Positions 22,220 through 33,100 of a stretch of 64,000 nucleotides of DNA are shown here, piece after piece. Origin of the DNA: Lineolata rhizophorae (lineage: Eukaryota > Ascomycota > Dothideomycetes > Lineolatales > Lineolataceae); NCBI GenBank assembly GCA_010093515.1, contig MU001671.1:257429-321428 (forward strand), written 5' to 3'. The notes below the pieces were generated by a model. That model ran no database searches, had not been told where the DNA came from, and saw nothing but the letters and a program-made list of their open reading frames with translations. Position numbers and translations under genes: made by a program. How positions within the stretch are numbered: the first letter of the stretch is position 1; every line of letters starts with the position of its first letter.

Positions 22220-23938
22220 TTTTTTTTTTGTGAGGTGTTTTGTTCGTGAGGTGTGTGTGAGGAGGTTGTTATTTGTGGAGGCCTTCGGCTTGGAGGCGAG
22301 GGAGTGACTTTGGTTTGTTCGAGGGAGTGTTTTGGTCGGTTGTGAGGAAGGACTGTTCTTCGTTCGAAGTAGCCGCAAATGACAGACTACAGACTCAAAG
22401 GAGATTCTTTGTGTGTGGAAAGCAAATGGCAGCGGAAGACCCTTTTGTTTGTCGAGGAAGCAGAATGTTGTTCTATTGAAACGCGGACTCGCAATTGCAG
22501 GACCTGCATGGTCCTTTTAAATCACCCGCTCCTACGAACTAAAACCAACGGTCGTGACGCAGTTGCCAGGCTATCCCCCTTAGCGTTCGCCTCGCCCGGG
22601 GCGCCTCCCTACTTGCCTCCCCCGATCCTTCCAATCGAAACGCCGGGTGCCCGCCCACACTTACGAATCAGGGCCAAGCGTGGCTTGGACCTCCGGCGCT
22701 GGCTGCTCTGCGCTTCAACCACGCCGTGCTCCCTTCGCTGCTTGTCGTACGTAGAATTAACCCTCGCAGGTCGCTCCTCGCAACGTGAACCACAGACAGG
22801 TATATACATTGGTACATACTACGTACGTATGTAGTAGTCCCCGAACCCAGGGACCAACGACGCGGATCATGATCATCAAAGCGTTCCCACCCCTTTCCTT
22901 GCCTGCCAAACGCGCTCACGCGGAAACACCTTGGTTCCTGGGCACAACGGCCACGCGAGCAACGCGCGGCGCGGTGCGCTGCAGGAGCGAAGCGGCGAAA
23001 CCCATCGCCAGCTCTGGCCCGCCCTCTCTCTGCACGGCCCTTGCGGCAGTGCCTCGGCCTAGACCGCGCGTGAATCGAGGCGCAGCAAAAGTGTGGCGAT
23101 GAGGCCGTGCGGCGCCCGTGATTGGGCGTGCGCGGTGGCTGTGCTGCGGAGCTGCCTGGGCAGTATTGTGTAGGTGGTATGTAGTAGGATAGGAGAGTAC
23201 CTAGTGACCACCTTACGTAGTCCGACTGCCTACGTGCGTAGTAGCAGCTGCAACGCGCCCCGAATGAGCGGAGACGGCGAAGTCGTCGCTAGAAACCGGT
23301 GCCTGGGGAGCTGGGGGCTTCGCCGCCGGATTGCGCGGCCCTACGCGGTATCCAGCAGGTACCCTTGGGATGGGCTGGGATTGGCTTCGGGTGCGGAACC
23401 TCAAACTTACGCTCCGGAAGAGAGGCAGGGGTCGAGAATGCGGACGATGTCCCTTTCATGTTGCGTCAATTGGTCGGTGGGATTCGGTGTCACAGGCTTC
23501 GGATAAATGTTCGGCAGTGCTTATTTTAGAAATTTGTGTTCTAGAGGGCGGGTGTCTTGCGTTCCTGAGTGCCTTGCATTCGTGTCTCTTGCTTGGTGTG
23601 TACGATTCCTCGGGATCAATGCTTCTTTGGTGCTGGAAATGTTTTACGGAGCTTGTTCCGAATGGTCTCTAGAAAGAGAGTAGCGGTACGGAGTACAGTC
23701 GATACCGCAAGCGGTGTTCTACTTGGATCTCCTTTTCATCAATGCGCTTTTTCGGTGGGGTCCAGTTGTGAGGACGTATGGAGGAACCAAAGTACTGAGT
23801 TCTGGGATAGTCTCGCTGTTGCTCTCCTCACTCTTTCAATTGCGAATGCAGCCGTTGCCCATCTCAACGCCACAGTTGCTTCAATAGCAGAAAAATTGAA
23901 TGAGATCTATGGTACAATGAACGACCTCTACTTTCCAT
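22220..23938. other. Intergenic region with a TACGTA palindrome
   Basis: Bases about 22550-23300 are GC-rich with recurring TACGTA/GTATGTAG sequences, including an imperfect palindrome at 22812-22837 and another cluster at 23213-23240. The remainder is of average composition. Short open frames overlap on both strands and none is convincing. The last part is the 3' flank of the minus-strand orphan gene. Confidence 0.5.
22812..22837. repeat. Imperfect palindrome of the TACGTA-type motif
   Basis: The sequence reads GTACATACTACGTACGTATG then TAGTAG; the two halves around the central ACGTACGT are near reverse complements. Same family as the inverted repeat at 19061-19094. Confidence 0.6.
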
Positions 23939-25187
23939 TTAATAATTTCTGCATTTATCGAAAAGAGTCCTAAAGGCCTGAAGGTTATCTCGCCTTGCTC
24001 GGCGTCTGATTTCATCCTCATCAGCCGGTGCAACTGTGTCTGAATAACAGATACTCAGCCATTCCAAATCGCTGTCCGAGTATCCAGAGTCGACTGGGGA
24101 CCAGATCTCGTCCCATACTATCGGTGTAAATAAAACACACTCGACTGTTCTGTCGTCTATTCCAGTTTCTGCGCGTCGAGCCTCACTCTGTTCATACTGA
24201 AGATAACGCTCCGACATCAGTGCTTCCATGTGGTCAATGAGGTCGTCAACTTTCGGAAAGAGTTTCAGAAGCGGCTTTAAGCGCGACGTAATCTCGTCCC
24301 TATGGTCTCCTTTCTTGTACCGGCTTTTAATTCCAAAGCAACCGAGCATATCCTAAGCTACGTTAATAAGAGGACGTCTGTTGATGAAGAAGCAAATGAA
24401 CGCGTTCCGGGCAATGTCACTGAGCGAAAGATCAAATGCCTGCATCCTCAAGGGAACAAACAAAGGCCAGCAGAAATCCCGATAACAATATGAATGGCTT
24501 ACCTTTACCTTCTTAACCTTAGGATTTCTGGCAGCTCTGAATAAAGCATACCTTCGCCATAAGCTCGCCGCAATGACATATGTTGCCTCAATAATGTCCT
24601 CGAACTGCTCCCTGTAATCATTGTAGGTACTCGCAGGTCTGCCCTCGCGTATCATGCGGTACCAGTTCGCGCGTGTGGCGGGCCTCATAAAACCGCCCCA
24701 GCAGACCTTCTTGAGCATGATGCTCAGGTCCGTAGTCAGAGAGTCGCAGATGTCCATCAGTTCGTTAATGGCGCCGTCGAGCATCATCGCCAGGTGCGGG
24801 ATACCCTTGGGGTCGTTGTATTTGACCTGAGCCGCGAGCAAATAGAGTTGCCCGAGTCAGTTCCTAGGCTCTCCGCGCAACGAAAGCGACGACGTTGGGG
24901 TACCGCGTTTCCCATTATCCTTTCTAATCGGGCGCACATCTTGAGAGGGGAGCGCGGCTGGAGTCTTTGCAACTTACGTTTAGCTCTTTTGCCAGCTTGG
25001 ACTCGTCCCAATCTTCGAACCATACGTCGCTCTCCCGCAGCTCCTTCAGCGGGTCATCCCATAGTAGGCGCTCCACTTCGAATTCGGCCGCTTCCTGGCA
25101 CCAGCTCAGCCTATACTCGCCCACGATGTACGCCATTTCTGTGCAGATGCGCAACATGGCGTCTCGCCACTGTTTGGCGTCCGGCAT
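23939..25187 (-). CDS. Orphan hypothetical protein, three exons
   Basis: Exons 25187-24978, 24826-24503 and 24352-23939 give 315 aa, all joined in phase 0. Intron 1 (151 nt) has GTAAGT and a CTGAC branch; intron 2 (150 nt) has GTAAGC and a TTAAC branch 10 nt before its AG. The protein is soluble-looking, rich in Trp, Glu, Arg and Leu, and predicted mainly helical, with no signal peptide, membrane segment or recognisable motif. It is acidic near the C-terminus (PADEDEIRRRARRDN). I do not recognise the family. An alternative in intron 2 is an extra frame with a stop (LSDIARNAFICFF), which would give a different short C-terminus. Codon composition resembles the neighbouring genes. Gene-hood rests on the three consistent splice junctions. 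Confidence 0.6.
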
Positions 25188-25867
25188 GGTTGGGGCAAGC
25201 CGTGAGGATCGAGGGCTTTGTACTTATGCAAGATTAAAAAAGATGGAGTGCAAAATGGATTTAGTGAGTGAGCGGTGTTTGGTAAACTAATTGGCGAACC
25301 GGAAAGATATAGCTTAGCGAAAGTGTTGCATGATGCATGTGATTGTTTGCTCAGTGTTGTTGACGGAACCTGAGACTAGAGTTTTAACTACCGACCCGGA
25401 AGGGGTGGGTGCAGGTGTTCTGTAGTTTCCGAATGTGTAGTATAGTTAGTTGTTCAACTTGCGATATTTACGAGCAACTAGAGAGCTAGAGATGTTCATC
25501 AGATCACGAGAGTGAAAAGCGCCCTTACGATGACCTTCGAATCTCGTTGCCCGCCTATTACATGTGGTCGCCAGTATAAGCACCTGAAATGGTCTAGCAG
25601 AATAGTACCAAGACCTTACCCTTAGAATGAGGTGGGCGTAAACCTTCAGCCTGCGTTAAAATGAGCAAAAGAAGTAGTCTACAAGAAAATTATATGGCAC
25701 ATTGGCAAAGTACTGGTCGGCCCATCTACCAATCTGCCGCGTACGTACTGTACAATTGCGCATATTCTTCAATCCCGCTAATCTCCACGATGCGTATGAA
25801 GGCCAGTCCTCCGAAAACAAAATGGCCGAGATGTAAAGCGTCTTCCATGTCTGCTCCGCCTATCAAA
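25188..25867. other. Intergenic spacer
   Basis: AT-richer spacer between the start of the orphan gene and the 3' end of the bL32m gene, both on the minus strand. It should contain the promoter of the orphan gene (right after 25187). No gene or striking repeat is seen. Confidence 0.55.
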
Positions 25868-26352
25868 TCATGCCTCCGACTCCTTTGGCTTCGACCCGGT
25901 CTTCCAGAAATCTTTTATCGCTGCAAAGCCACACCAGTAAGCACGTATATCCGCCAAGGAAAAACTCGGAAACACCTACATGCAACGCAATACGGACACA
26001 GCACATGAGCCCGCTTGACCCGGCCGCAACCGGAGCATTTGTTCAGCTCCGTCAGGTCCTTGAGCGCCTTCCCTGCGTACTGCCGATGTCGCTTCTTCAT
26101 GTGCGACGTCTTCTTCTTGGGGACGGCGCGCAGGACCGAGTCCCACAGGTCGGCCAGCAGGCCCGGGAGCGAGATGACGGAGGGGGGGGCGGAGACGGCG
26201 AGAGCGGGCTGTATGGAGGAAGGTCTCGGCCATGAGGGCAGGAGGCGTGGTAGATGGAGCGGGACAGAAAGTGCGGGTGCTGCGGCCGCGGTGGTGGTTG
26301 GTGGAGAGGAGAGGAGGAGGCGGAAGGCGGCGCTGGCCCGGACGAGAGCCAT
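25868..26352 (-). CDS. mrpl32: Mitochondrial large-subunit ribosomal protein bL32m
   Basis: Exons 26352-25980 and 25920-25868 (59-nt intron, GTAGGT donor) give 141 aa. The first about 70 residues are a mitochondrial presequence and processing region: Ala/Ser/Pro/Arg-rich with almost no acidic residues. The mature part begins near [24 protein letters not shown], which is the bL32 start (PKKKTS...KRHR). Next comes the zinc-ribbon: [17 protein letters not shown] with four Cys. Exon 2 supplies the end SIKDFWK, matching the family's C-terminus; without splicing the frame runs into unrelated sequence. bL32m is part of the mitochondrial 54S subunit; in yeast its presequence is removed by the m-AAA protease as a late assembly checkpoint. 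It is divergent from the septin gene across a 560-bp shared promoter. Confidence 0.95.
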
Positions 26353-26912
26353 GGAGGAGAATGGGAAGCCGCACTGGGCAGCGACGCGGTTCGTGGTGCA
26401 GCGGAGATGGACGGTCGGCGACGAACTTCGGCGGCACAATGGTTGCGCGGGCTCAACCGAAGGGTGGCCAGACAGGAGCAGCGTGCAGTCGAAGCGCGGT
26501 CGAGGTGCGGCGACGCGCGCAAAGCTTCAATTCGCCAAGACTCGAAGTTGGCGGTCGGCTAGCGGGCTGGGGCGGCTTGGCCGGGGAAGCAGGCGCGACC
26601 ATTCCCGATCGGGCATCACAGCACTCTGCCCCTTTCCCTCAGGGTCCGTTCCCAGCGTCGCACACCGTGATTTCTCCCGCCAGCACCTTGCACCCTCTCC
26701 CCACGCGTCCCCATCTCCCGCCGTTCGCGCAGGGCATCCGATCTTTTTACTTTCTTCGCCTGCTCCACGCTCTGCCTCCCGCCCACTCTATCCTGCCACT
26801 CGCTCCTGCGGGCTTGCTGCTAGAGCTCTCGCGCAGATCCCTCGCCCTCACCCTGCTGTGACAGCGGTTAATTTCCTAGCCTCATCTTCGTCTCCTGTTC
26901 ACACCCGCAAGC
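26353..26912. promoter_or_regulatory. Divergent promoter region between mrpl32 and cdc10
   Basis: The 560 bases between the two head-to-head start codons must hold both promoters and leaders. The side nearest cdc10 (about 26620-26900) is C/T-rich on the plus strand, typical of a fungal transcription start zone. No clear TATA box is seen. Long open frames cross the region but are Arg/Ser/Ala-rich artefacts. Confidence 0.6.
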
Positions 26913-28229
26913 ATGAATGCACAGCAGCCCTCCACCGTCTGGCCCAAGAGCCATGTCGGCTTTGACAGCATCACGTCGCAGATTGAGAAGAAGCTGCTGA
27001 AGCGCGGCTTTCAGTTCAATGTCATCTGCGTTGGTATGGCACCGCTCCTTTTTCCATGCGCTATCTATTTTCTGGTCGCGATTTCCTTTCGACGGCCATA
27101 GACCTTCTGCCTTCGCCGACATCTGGCGGCCCGTCTGTGGCAAATGGTTACCGCGTGTACGAGCAAATGAGTCCTAACGGCCAATTCTCCCGCAGGTCAA
27201 ACCGGCCTCGGCAAATCGACCCTCATCAACACCATCTTCGCGTCGCACCTGATGGACAGCAAGGGCCGACTGACGCCCGACGAGCCTATCCGCTCCACGA
27301 CCGAGATCCAGACCCGGTCGCACATAATCGAGGAGAACGGCGTGCGGCTGCGGCTCAACATCGTCGATACGCCTGGCTACGGGGACTTGATCAACAACGA
27401 CCGGTGCTGGGATCCCATCGTCAAGTACATCAAGGACCAGCACAGCGCGTACCTGCGCAAGGAGCTGACGGCGCAACGCGAGCGCTACCTGCAAGACACG
27501 CGCATCCACTGCTGCCTCTTCTTCATCCAGCCGTCGGGCCATGCCCTCAAGCCCATTGACATCGTCGTTCTTAAGAAGCTCTCCGAATTCGTCAATGTGG
27601 TGCCAGTCATCGCCAAGAGCGATAGCTTGACGCTGGAAGAACGCCAGGCCTTCAAGGAGCGCATCAAGGAGGAGTTCGCCTTCCACAACCTGCGCATGTA
27701 TCCCTACGACAACGAAGAGCACGACCCGGAGGAGGTCCAGCTCAACACGCAGATCAAGGTACGAGACTAGAACGGCGGCTTATTGTACAGGTGGCTACAT
27801 CATGTTGAGCGATACTGACTGGGTCATGTACGCAGTCGATGTTACCGTTCGCTGTTGTCGGGTCGGAGAAGACCATCGTGGTCAATGGGAAGCAGGTGCG
27901 CGGTCGGCAGAACCGCTGGGGCGTCATTAATGGTGAGTTTCCATCTACTCCTGCCATCTCTTTCGTTTCCTTTTGCTAATGATTCATCTCTGATAGTCGA
28001 GGACGAGAACCATTGCGAATTCGTCTACCTGCGCAACTTCCTCACCCGCACCCATCTGCAGGATCTCATCGAGACGACTTCTCAGATCCACTACGAATCT
28101 TTCCGCGCGAAGCAGCTGCTCGCTCTAAAGGAGTCGTCGGCCGTCGGCCACGGCTCCCGCCCCATCAGCCCAGCCGCCGACCGCGAGCTCAGCCGCAACT
28201 CGCAGCGCATGACGATGAACGGGTACTAG
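26913..28229 (+). CDS. cdc10: Septin, Cdc10 type
   Basis: Exons 26913-27033, 27196-27758, 27836-27932 and 27997-28229 give 337 aa. It begins with the Cdc10-type leader SHVGFDSITSQIEKKLLKRG followed by FQFNVICV. The GTPase motifs are complete: G1 GQTGLGKST (41-49), G3 DTPGYGD (98-104), G4 AKSD (180-183). The septin unique element lies in exons 3-4 (GRQNRWGVIN then VEDENHCEFVYLRNFLTRTH). The protein ends about 35 residues after LIETTSQIHYESFRAKQLLALKE without a coiled coil, which is the diagnostic difference of Cdc10 (AspD in Aspergillus) from Cdc3, Cdc11 and Cdc12. It polymerises with those septins into hetero-octamer filaments at septa, hyphal branches and tips. The second intron position right after the lysine of TQIK and the third inside VIN|V keep frame exactly. 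Confidence 0.97.
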
Positions 28230-28990
28230 GGGGACCGTGCCGGCAGCTGGCGGTAGTGGCAGGGGCGGAGAAGAGCAAGAGCAAAATGCTGGATAGGTCA
28301 AAAAGGCTCGGAAAGGGTAGAGCTAACCGTACCGGTTCGATCCAGCGAGAAGTTGGCACCATGTGTGTGAACCAGAAATTGGGATTATTATGACAATGCC
28401 CCAGATCCATAGTCCAGTCAGTCTGGTTGATTGTTGCACAGTTAGCGTGGGTGCAAGGTACGGTGCGTGTGTCGTAAGAGCCACAGGCAGCCTTCCCTTT
28501 CTTTTCATGTCTCTTATGTCACATTTTGTCTTTTCAATAACCCCTTTTTGTCTTCTTTTAGTTCTAGTTTTTTGACCCGTAGTATCTTTTTGTTGGACCG
28601 AAGCCTTCACTTCTTTTTGCTTCGTCTGAATGTTGGCTAGGGGCAGCGGTGCTGTTCCTTTCCTGTCAATTGTTCCATGCTAAAAAGAAGACTGGCATTG
28701 ATCGTGTCACGTCTAATCCGGGGAGGGAGGTCAATATGTGCAGGCAGTAAACGTGTCTAATAATCAAAATATGTCTTCTTTCTCTATATGTTCTGTATGC
28801 AGTGGCTAGGATCTACTTGATAAGCTCGCCGCGGATGCTAGGCACCAGATTCTGAAATCGCCCCAATGACTCTACCGAACTCAACGTTTTGTATGATGCT
28901 TTTCGGCATGCTCTGCCCCAAAATGTCCCCGCAAAACCCAGTCCCAAGATATCCCCCGAGATCATCCACTCCCACCACCTCCTTACTCAT
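28230..28990. other. Convergent spacer between cdc10 and guanylate kinase genes
   Basis: Contains the 3' UTRs of the two convergent genes. T-rich on the plus strand around 28490-28620. No gene or repeat of note. A GGTTCGATCC sequence near 28335 superficially resembles a tRNA T-arm but lacks tRNA context. Confidence 0.55.
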
Positions 28991-30125
28991 TCATGATTCC
29001 GCCTCCCCTTCCAAAATAAACGTCCTCACCTCCGCATACGCCTTCTCCAGATCGTCGTTCACGACGATCTTCTCGTGCGGAGCCTCGCCGCTCTTCGCGA
29101 ACGCCATCTCGACATCAGCCTGCGCAAGGCGCTTTGTGATGGCGTCCTCGGAATCCGTAGCCCGGGAGCGTAGTCGCCGCTCGAGCTCCTCGACCGAGGG
29201 CGGCGACAGGAAGAGAAAGCGCGCGCGTAGGTGGGGGAGGCGGGCAATTTGTTTGACGCCCTAGGGTACGTAACGTTAGTCGACGAGAGAGAAAGGGGGG
29301 AAAGGGATGGGTCGGAGTGGTGGGTTCCAATTTTGGGGTGTTCAGAGTTCCGTTGGGAGAAAGCCGGGGAGGAAGGTCACGGAAAGTTAGCAAAACACAC
29401 CTCCATCTCAATATCCAAAATGCAGATGCGGCCCTGCTTAGCCACTTTCTCGACGGCGGCCACCGAGGTGCCGTAGTAATTGCCGCCGAACTGCGCCGTC
29501 TCGACGAAGCCGCCCGCGTCCTTGAGCGTGAGGAACGCCTCCTTCGCCACGAAGTTGTACTCGCGGCCGTCCTGCTCGCCGGGGCGCGGCGCGCGCGTCG
29601 TGTCTATCCATTCCCAGCCGCCCCCACCACGTTAGCACTTCCAGCCCTAACTACCCGACTCTCCGCCCCGCGGGCCGCGGAATGACCGCGCGAGGTGGAA
29701 GAGCGGAATGAGCGGAGGAGGACAAAAAGGGCCCGCTCACGCGACACGCTGAAGCCAAACTTGTCCGGAAACTCGCCGAAGAGCCGCTTCAGGATGGTGC
29801 TTTTGCCGGCGCCGCTGGGGCCCGAAATGACGATGGGGCGGCGCGCCGACAGCGCGGCGTCCGCGCTGGGCTCCGCCGTGGGCATGGCCGCCGCCGCCGC
29901 GGCTGTAGTGTTGGTGGTGGTAGTGGTGGTGGAGGCGCGGCGCAGGGAGCTTGCGTGCGCCGGCAACCGATGCTGGGTTGGCTGTCTACGGGGTGTGTGC
30001 TGCTGCGGGTGTATGCGGAGCGCGATGGAGGTATTCGGCCTCGTCGCGGACCGGGGGGCGCTTGGCCGGAGGCACGTCTGGGCGTGGGTGGTTGCGGAAG
30101 AGGTGCGGAGGCTGATCAGTCGCAT
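28991..30125 (-). CDS. guk1: Guanylate kinase with possible mitochondrial-targeting extension
   Basis: Exons 30125-29741, 29603-29401 and 29260-28991 give 285 aa. The kinase core spans residues about 95-280: P-loop GPSGAGKST (102-110), then [10 protein letters not shown] for GMP binding across the exon 1-2 junction, REYNFV, and ILDIEM. It converts GMP plus ATP to GDP plus ADP, an essential nucleotide step. Ordinary guanylate kinases are about 190-205 aa; here an internal in-frame ATG at 29885 (Met81) gives exactly 205 aa. The preceding 80 residues contain no Asp or Glu and many Arg, Ser, Thr and Ala, like a mitochondrial presequence. The outer ATG lacks a purine at -3, while Met81 has G at -3, so leaky scanning could yield two forms. 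The dual-product idea is inference; the outer ATG might also be non-coding leader. Confidence 0.93.
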
Positions 30126-33100
30126 TGAGGCCGTGGACGGCGGATCATCGTCGCGTGTTGTAAGTTGGTGGTCGCGGGTGGGGCGGTGCGCTAGGCTATC
30201 GATAGGTCAGGTACCCTGTACAGATCCGCCCGCGCTATGAAGTGTGGGGAATATCAGGGTCAAGATGATATGTAGTTGGATACCTTTTATGTGGTCCGTG
30301 CCAAGGCGACTAGAAGCCTAGACCTGGGAGTGTTGCACGTTTAGAGGCGCTTCTACACAATTGTTTGCCAAATAACTCCTAGCGTATCATGGAAATCAGA
30401 TGTGCGGGCAGACGGCCATCAGTAAAACAGATACTGGTTAGCAATAGTAGGACATTAATTTCTTGACACCTTAAAAACTAGTAACCCATGTTTGTACCAT
30501 CAATGCTATCCTTATAAAAGGACCTGATTTAACATAAAGTATGTAGGTATATTTATTAGCTTCTTTTAATTCTCTATATATATTATAACTAATTTAGCTC
30601 TAGAGTAGAGTGATTAAATTGAGGGATAGTTTACGGGTAAAATTTCTTCAACTTAGACCTGAATTCCATTCAAGTAGATAGGAAGGATTTTCCTTGTTTT
30701 TATATATACTAATACTCTATCTTCTAAACAGCAGTACTGTAAGTTTTTTATAATTTTATCTCTTTTATTTTGTATCAAAGTAATGAGGTAGTCTTCCCCT
30801 ATTTTGGTAGGAAGCGTGGTGAGTGTCAAGAGACTTATAACTTAGCATTGTAGAAGCTGTAAATGCCGTCAAGGCTTAACTGCAACTCAAATAATTCTAA
30901 TAGTGCTTTAGCTTTATTATGGAACAGACCTTCCGTGCTTTCGTATATGCAAAAGACAGCTAGAGAAGTTCAAGTATGGGCTACCTGACGGCTCAAATGA
31001 AATTGTACATGATTTATAGATTTTAGATTTTAAAAGGTCAGAATCTAAGCAAAATCCAGTAAAGCTGAAGGTCTATGAAGTAGTAAACTGTCAAGAAATA
31101 AAATATGCAAGTTTATACCTAGTCATGGTTAATTAAGGGTACTGCCCTGGACGCACTAACCAATAAACATTGATAAACAGTGAACCCTATATTTGCAAGA
31201 CCATACCAAAATCACCGCTTATAAATATTATTTATTTTATTTGCACAGTATATTGGCACATTTAAATCCTTCTTTAGGAACAAGGTCCCGTTCGAGTACA
31301 CCACGCGCACTTCTTGGAGGTGAAACAGTCATGTGTATGTCCGGAAACCAGTCGGCTATGAGATAGTTTCCTTCAACAGATATAATGTTATGCCATAGCT
31401 AGAGAATAAAATAATTGACATCAAGCTTCAAATATGGGTTCTAAAGCCGACGTTGAACCAGGGGCTATACTTATTGCCGCCAAATCAAATAGCATAAAGT
31501 CACTGAGGATATTACTTCATTGTAACATTTATCCCAAGATTCAAAGATTCTGTTCCGTGAACTGCGGTTACATATTTGGATTTTAAAAGCGTGGAAGAGA
31601 ACCGCCGTGGAGTCGAATTTTGTAGTAGCAAGTTGGCGTACGCTACCACCACTGTCTAGTGACAAACCATTAATTGAACAAGGCTATAAAATGTGCTGAG
31701 CAGGTAGGCATCCTGCAGCCTAGTAAAGTTTTGTCTATGACATTAATGTCGCCTGTTAGTCTACCTCTCTGTACAATGGCCGCCTTTGTTATGAGCTAGA
31801 ACAGTAGTGGCGCTGCTTCTAACATCTGTTGTGATTTAGCAAAGTATTGTGCTATAGCTCATCAATTTCTGCGCGATAGAGTCCTCCTTATAAAATTACT
31901 TTTAGAAATTTGTAAACTGAAGCTGGTATAGCTATAAGTAGGAAAACGATTAAAACACTTTGTAGTATAATCCTTGGAGTGGAAGTTGAGAGCCGTGAGA
32001 ATCTATCACAATCCTGCGGGTTGCCCCGGGCGATGATGTCACATAGAGTCGACCCTAGTCGACCCTAGTCGACCCTATCGGAGTTACTTCCGGGCCGTGT
32101 AGGCATTTGCTGCCCTTGGTGCTCCAACTCTAAAAGCTCGCCCTAGGTATTATTTCTTCCCGAGAAGACGACGTTTACGGCCTCGTTTTATTTTCTTTCG
32201 CTTGATTGCGACTAAATTTCAAAGCGTGCTAGCCTATGTAGTACGCGCGTATGGGATAGAACTGCGTATAGCCTTCCCTTAATAGAGTTGCGCATTGTGC
32301 TCCTTAGGTCTACAATACGTCAATTCAGGTCCCACGCAATACTATCCGGGATCTGTGTGAAGCGCTAGAAGAGCGAGCTCAGCACCTCCTTATCTAGGTA
32401 GTGAGTCTGTATTTCCGTACGCTCTATTCTAGTAAAACAGAATTTGTCATTTCGTATCTTCATTTGGCATGAATAAGCTCGGAATTGTGTTATACTTTCC
32501 TACGCTTCAGAGAATTCAAAGTCCTGGCCAACATATAATCTCTTCGTTCCAAATTTAATTGCGAATCAGCCTTCAATATCTTGAGGTAAAGCAACTTTTG
32601 GGGTGTAGTCACTTGCTCTCACCAGCTGATGCTAGGTTAGTCTACTGTCTTGTTTCGCCGAATAGGGGAGATATCTAGGCGACGAAGATACAGGTGGGCT
32701 TATAAGGCACGTATGAAAGCGCTATTGGCACATTCGAGTTTATCGTTATAAAGTGTAATTCATAGACAGATATCACTAGGTATCCGGGTGAATGGGACCC
32801 ATCAAACACGGACAGCACTCATATGGCACTTAATTACGCTCTAGAGCCTTTGTCGCCGGACAGTTCGTCGATCTTCACGTCTACTTGCCTGGATCGGTCG
32901 GGCCGACTCGTAGGCTGGCAGACTCGCAGACTCCCAGGCTTGGGCTGCAATACGCAAATCTAAGTAACTGGGAACACTCTGCAGCTCCTAAGCACCAAGC
33001 AAGCAAACTGAAGCCTTATCTGCCTTACGTCATTTGTATTATGCGAGAGCACGTATTGCTAGTTCAAGAGTGTCGCAGAAAGGGGGCTTGCCAACGCAGC

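Noticed and set aside
24353-24480. Alternative third exon of the orphan gene ending at an earlier stop
   Set aside because: The intron with a good TTAAC branch just before the TTAG acceptor gives a longer, phase-consistent third exon, so it was preferred; kept as an alternative in the annotation.
28325-28345. tRNA-like GGTTCGATCC sequence
   Set aside because: No matching acceptor stem, D-arm or anticodon arm around it; it lies in the septin 3' flank.
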